Origin: Deltaproteobacteria bacterium Ga0077550
GTDB lineage: Bacteria > Myxococcota_A > Polyangia > Nannocystales > Nannocystaceae
Assembly: GCA_001464385.1 (NCBI GenBank)
Contig: LNFB01000381.1
Coordinates: 1 to 49,874, forward strand
Reading direction: 5' to 3'
DNA length: 49,874 nt
How positions within the stretch are numbered: the stretch's first letter is position 1; each line of letters begins with the position of its first letter. Below are positions 49,835-49,874 of the stretch, in pieces. The translations under genes and the position numbers were made by a program. Below the pieces are notes generated by a model. It was not told where the DNA came from, made no database searches, and worked only from the letters and a program-made list of their open reading frames with translations.

Positions 49835-49874
49835 TCAGGGGTCAGGCGACGGCGGCCGCGAGCAGCATCGGCGG

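Overview
The window looks like a chromosome segment of a myxobacterium, most likely a Nannocystis/Plesiocystis-type member of Nannocystineae. The reasons are very high G+C (well above 70% by eye in most genes), two proteins with MYXO-CTERM-like C-terminal sorting tails, many lipoproteins with Gly/Ser/Thr/Asp linkers, a DUF4215-type Cys-rich repeat, a DUF1592/DUF1552 gene pair, a Hanks-type kinase with a TPR/PEGA partner, and a VgrG/RHS toxin cassette. The taxon is an inference. No rRNA, tRNA, CRISPR array or insertion sequence was recognised.

Layout. 1-2352 (minus): a secreted pectate-lyase-like beta-helix protein, cut by the window edge and carrying a recent in-frame internal duplication, behind a small membrane protein. 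2464-4189 (plus): a DGPF/YCII protein with an ECF42-type sigma factor behind an ECF42-like promoter. 4232-7009: a large protein of unknown function. 7006-10474 (minus): an operon of a MYXO-CTERM Gly-rich protein, an ECF sigma factor, a membrane anti-sigma-like protein (frameshifted here) and a possible beta-barrel protein. 11459-15010 (plus): DUF1592 protein, DUF1552 Tat protein and a lipoprotein. Three copies of one bipartite promoter-like motif link these two operons, so they look like one sigma regulon.

15115-23139: a PepSY-like lipoprotein, then a close-packed run of Ser/Thr kinase, TPR/PEGA protein, FG-GAP lipoprotein, OmpR-type regulator and histidine kinase, then a convergent acidic, Cys-repeat lipoprotein. 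Near-identical 11-bp-spaced direct repeats precede the two flanking lipoprotein genes and could be the operator of the two-component system. 23317-32210: lipoproteins, an alternative sigma-70-family factor, a NhaR-like LysR regulator, a short HPF/RaiA protein, two paralogous one-helix small proteins flanking a beta-propeller lipoprotein, a VIT/CCC1 transporter and a subtilase.

32453-35540: a compact restriction-modification operon of lower G+C, with a 58-residue ribbon-helix-helix protein, an N6-adenine methyltransferase and a BsuBI/PstI-type endonuclease, joined by stop/start overlaps. 35726-49231 (minus): a type VI secretion effector module with a peptidoglycan-binding/Ig-like protein, an accessory protein, VgrG, a non-coding stretch with a 21-bp-periodic G5C array, a frameshifted gene, two accessory proteins, a PAAR-like/RHS toxin and its probable immunity protein. 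A small winged-helix-like protein starts divergently at 49418.
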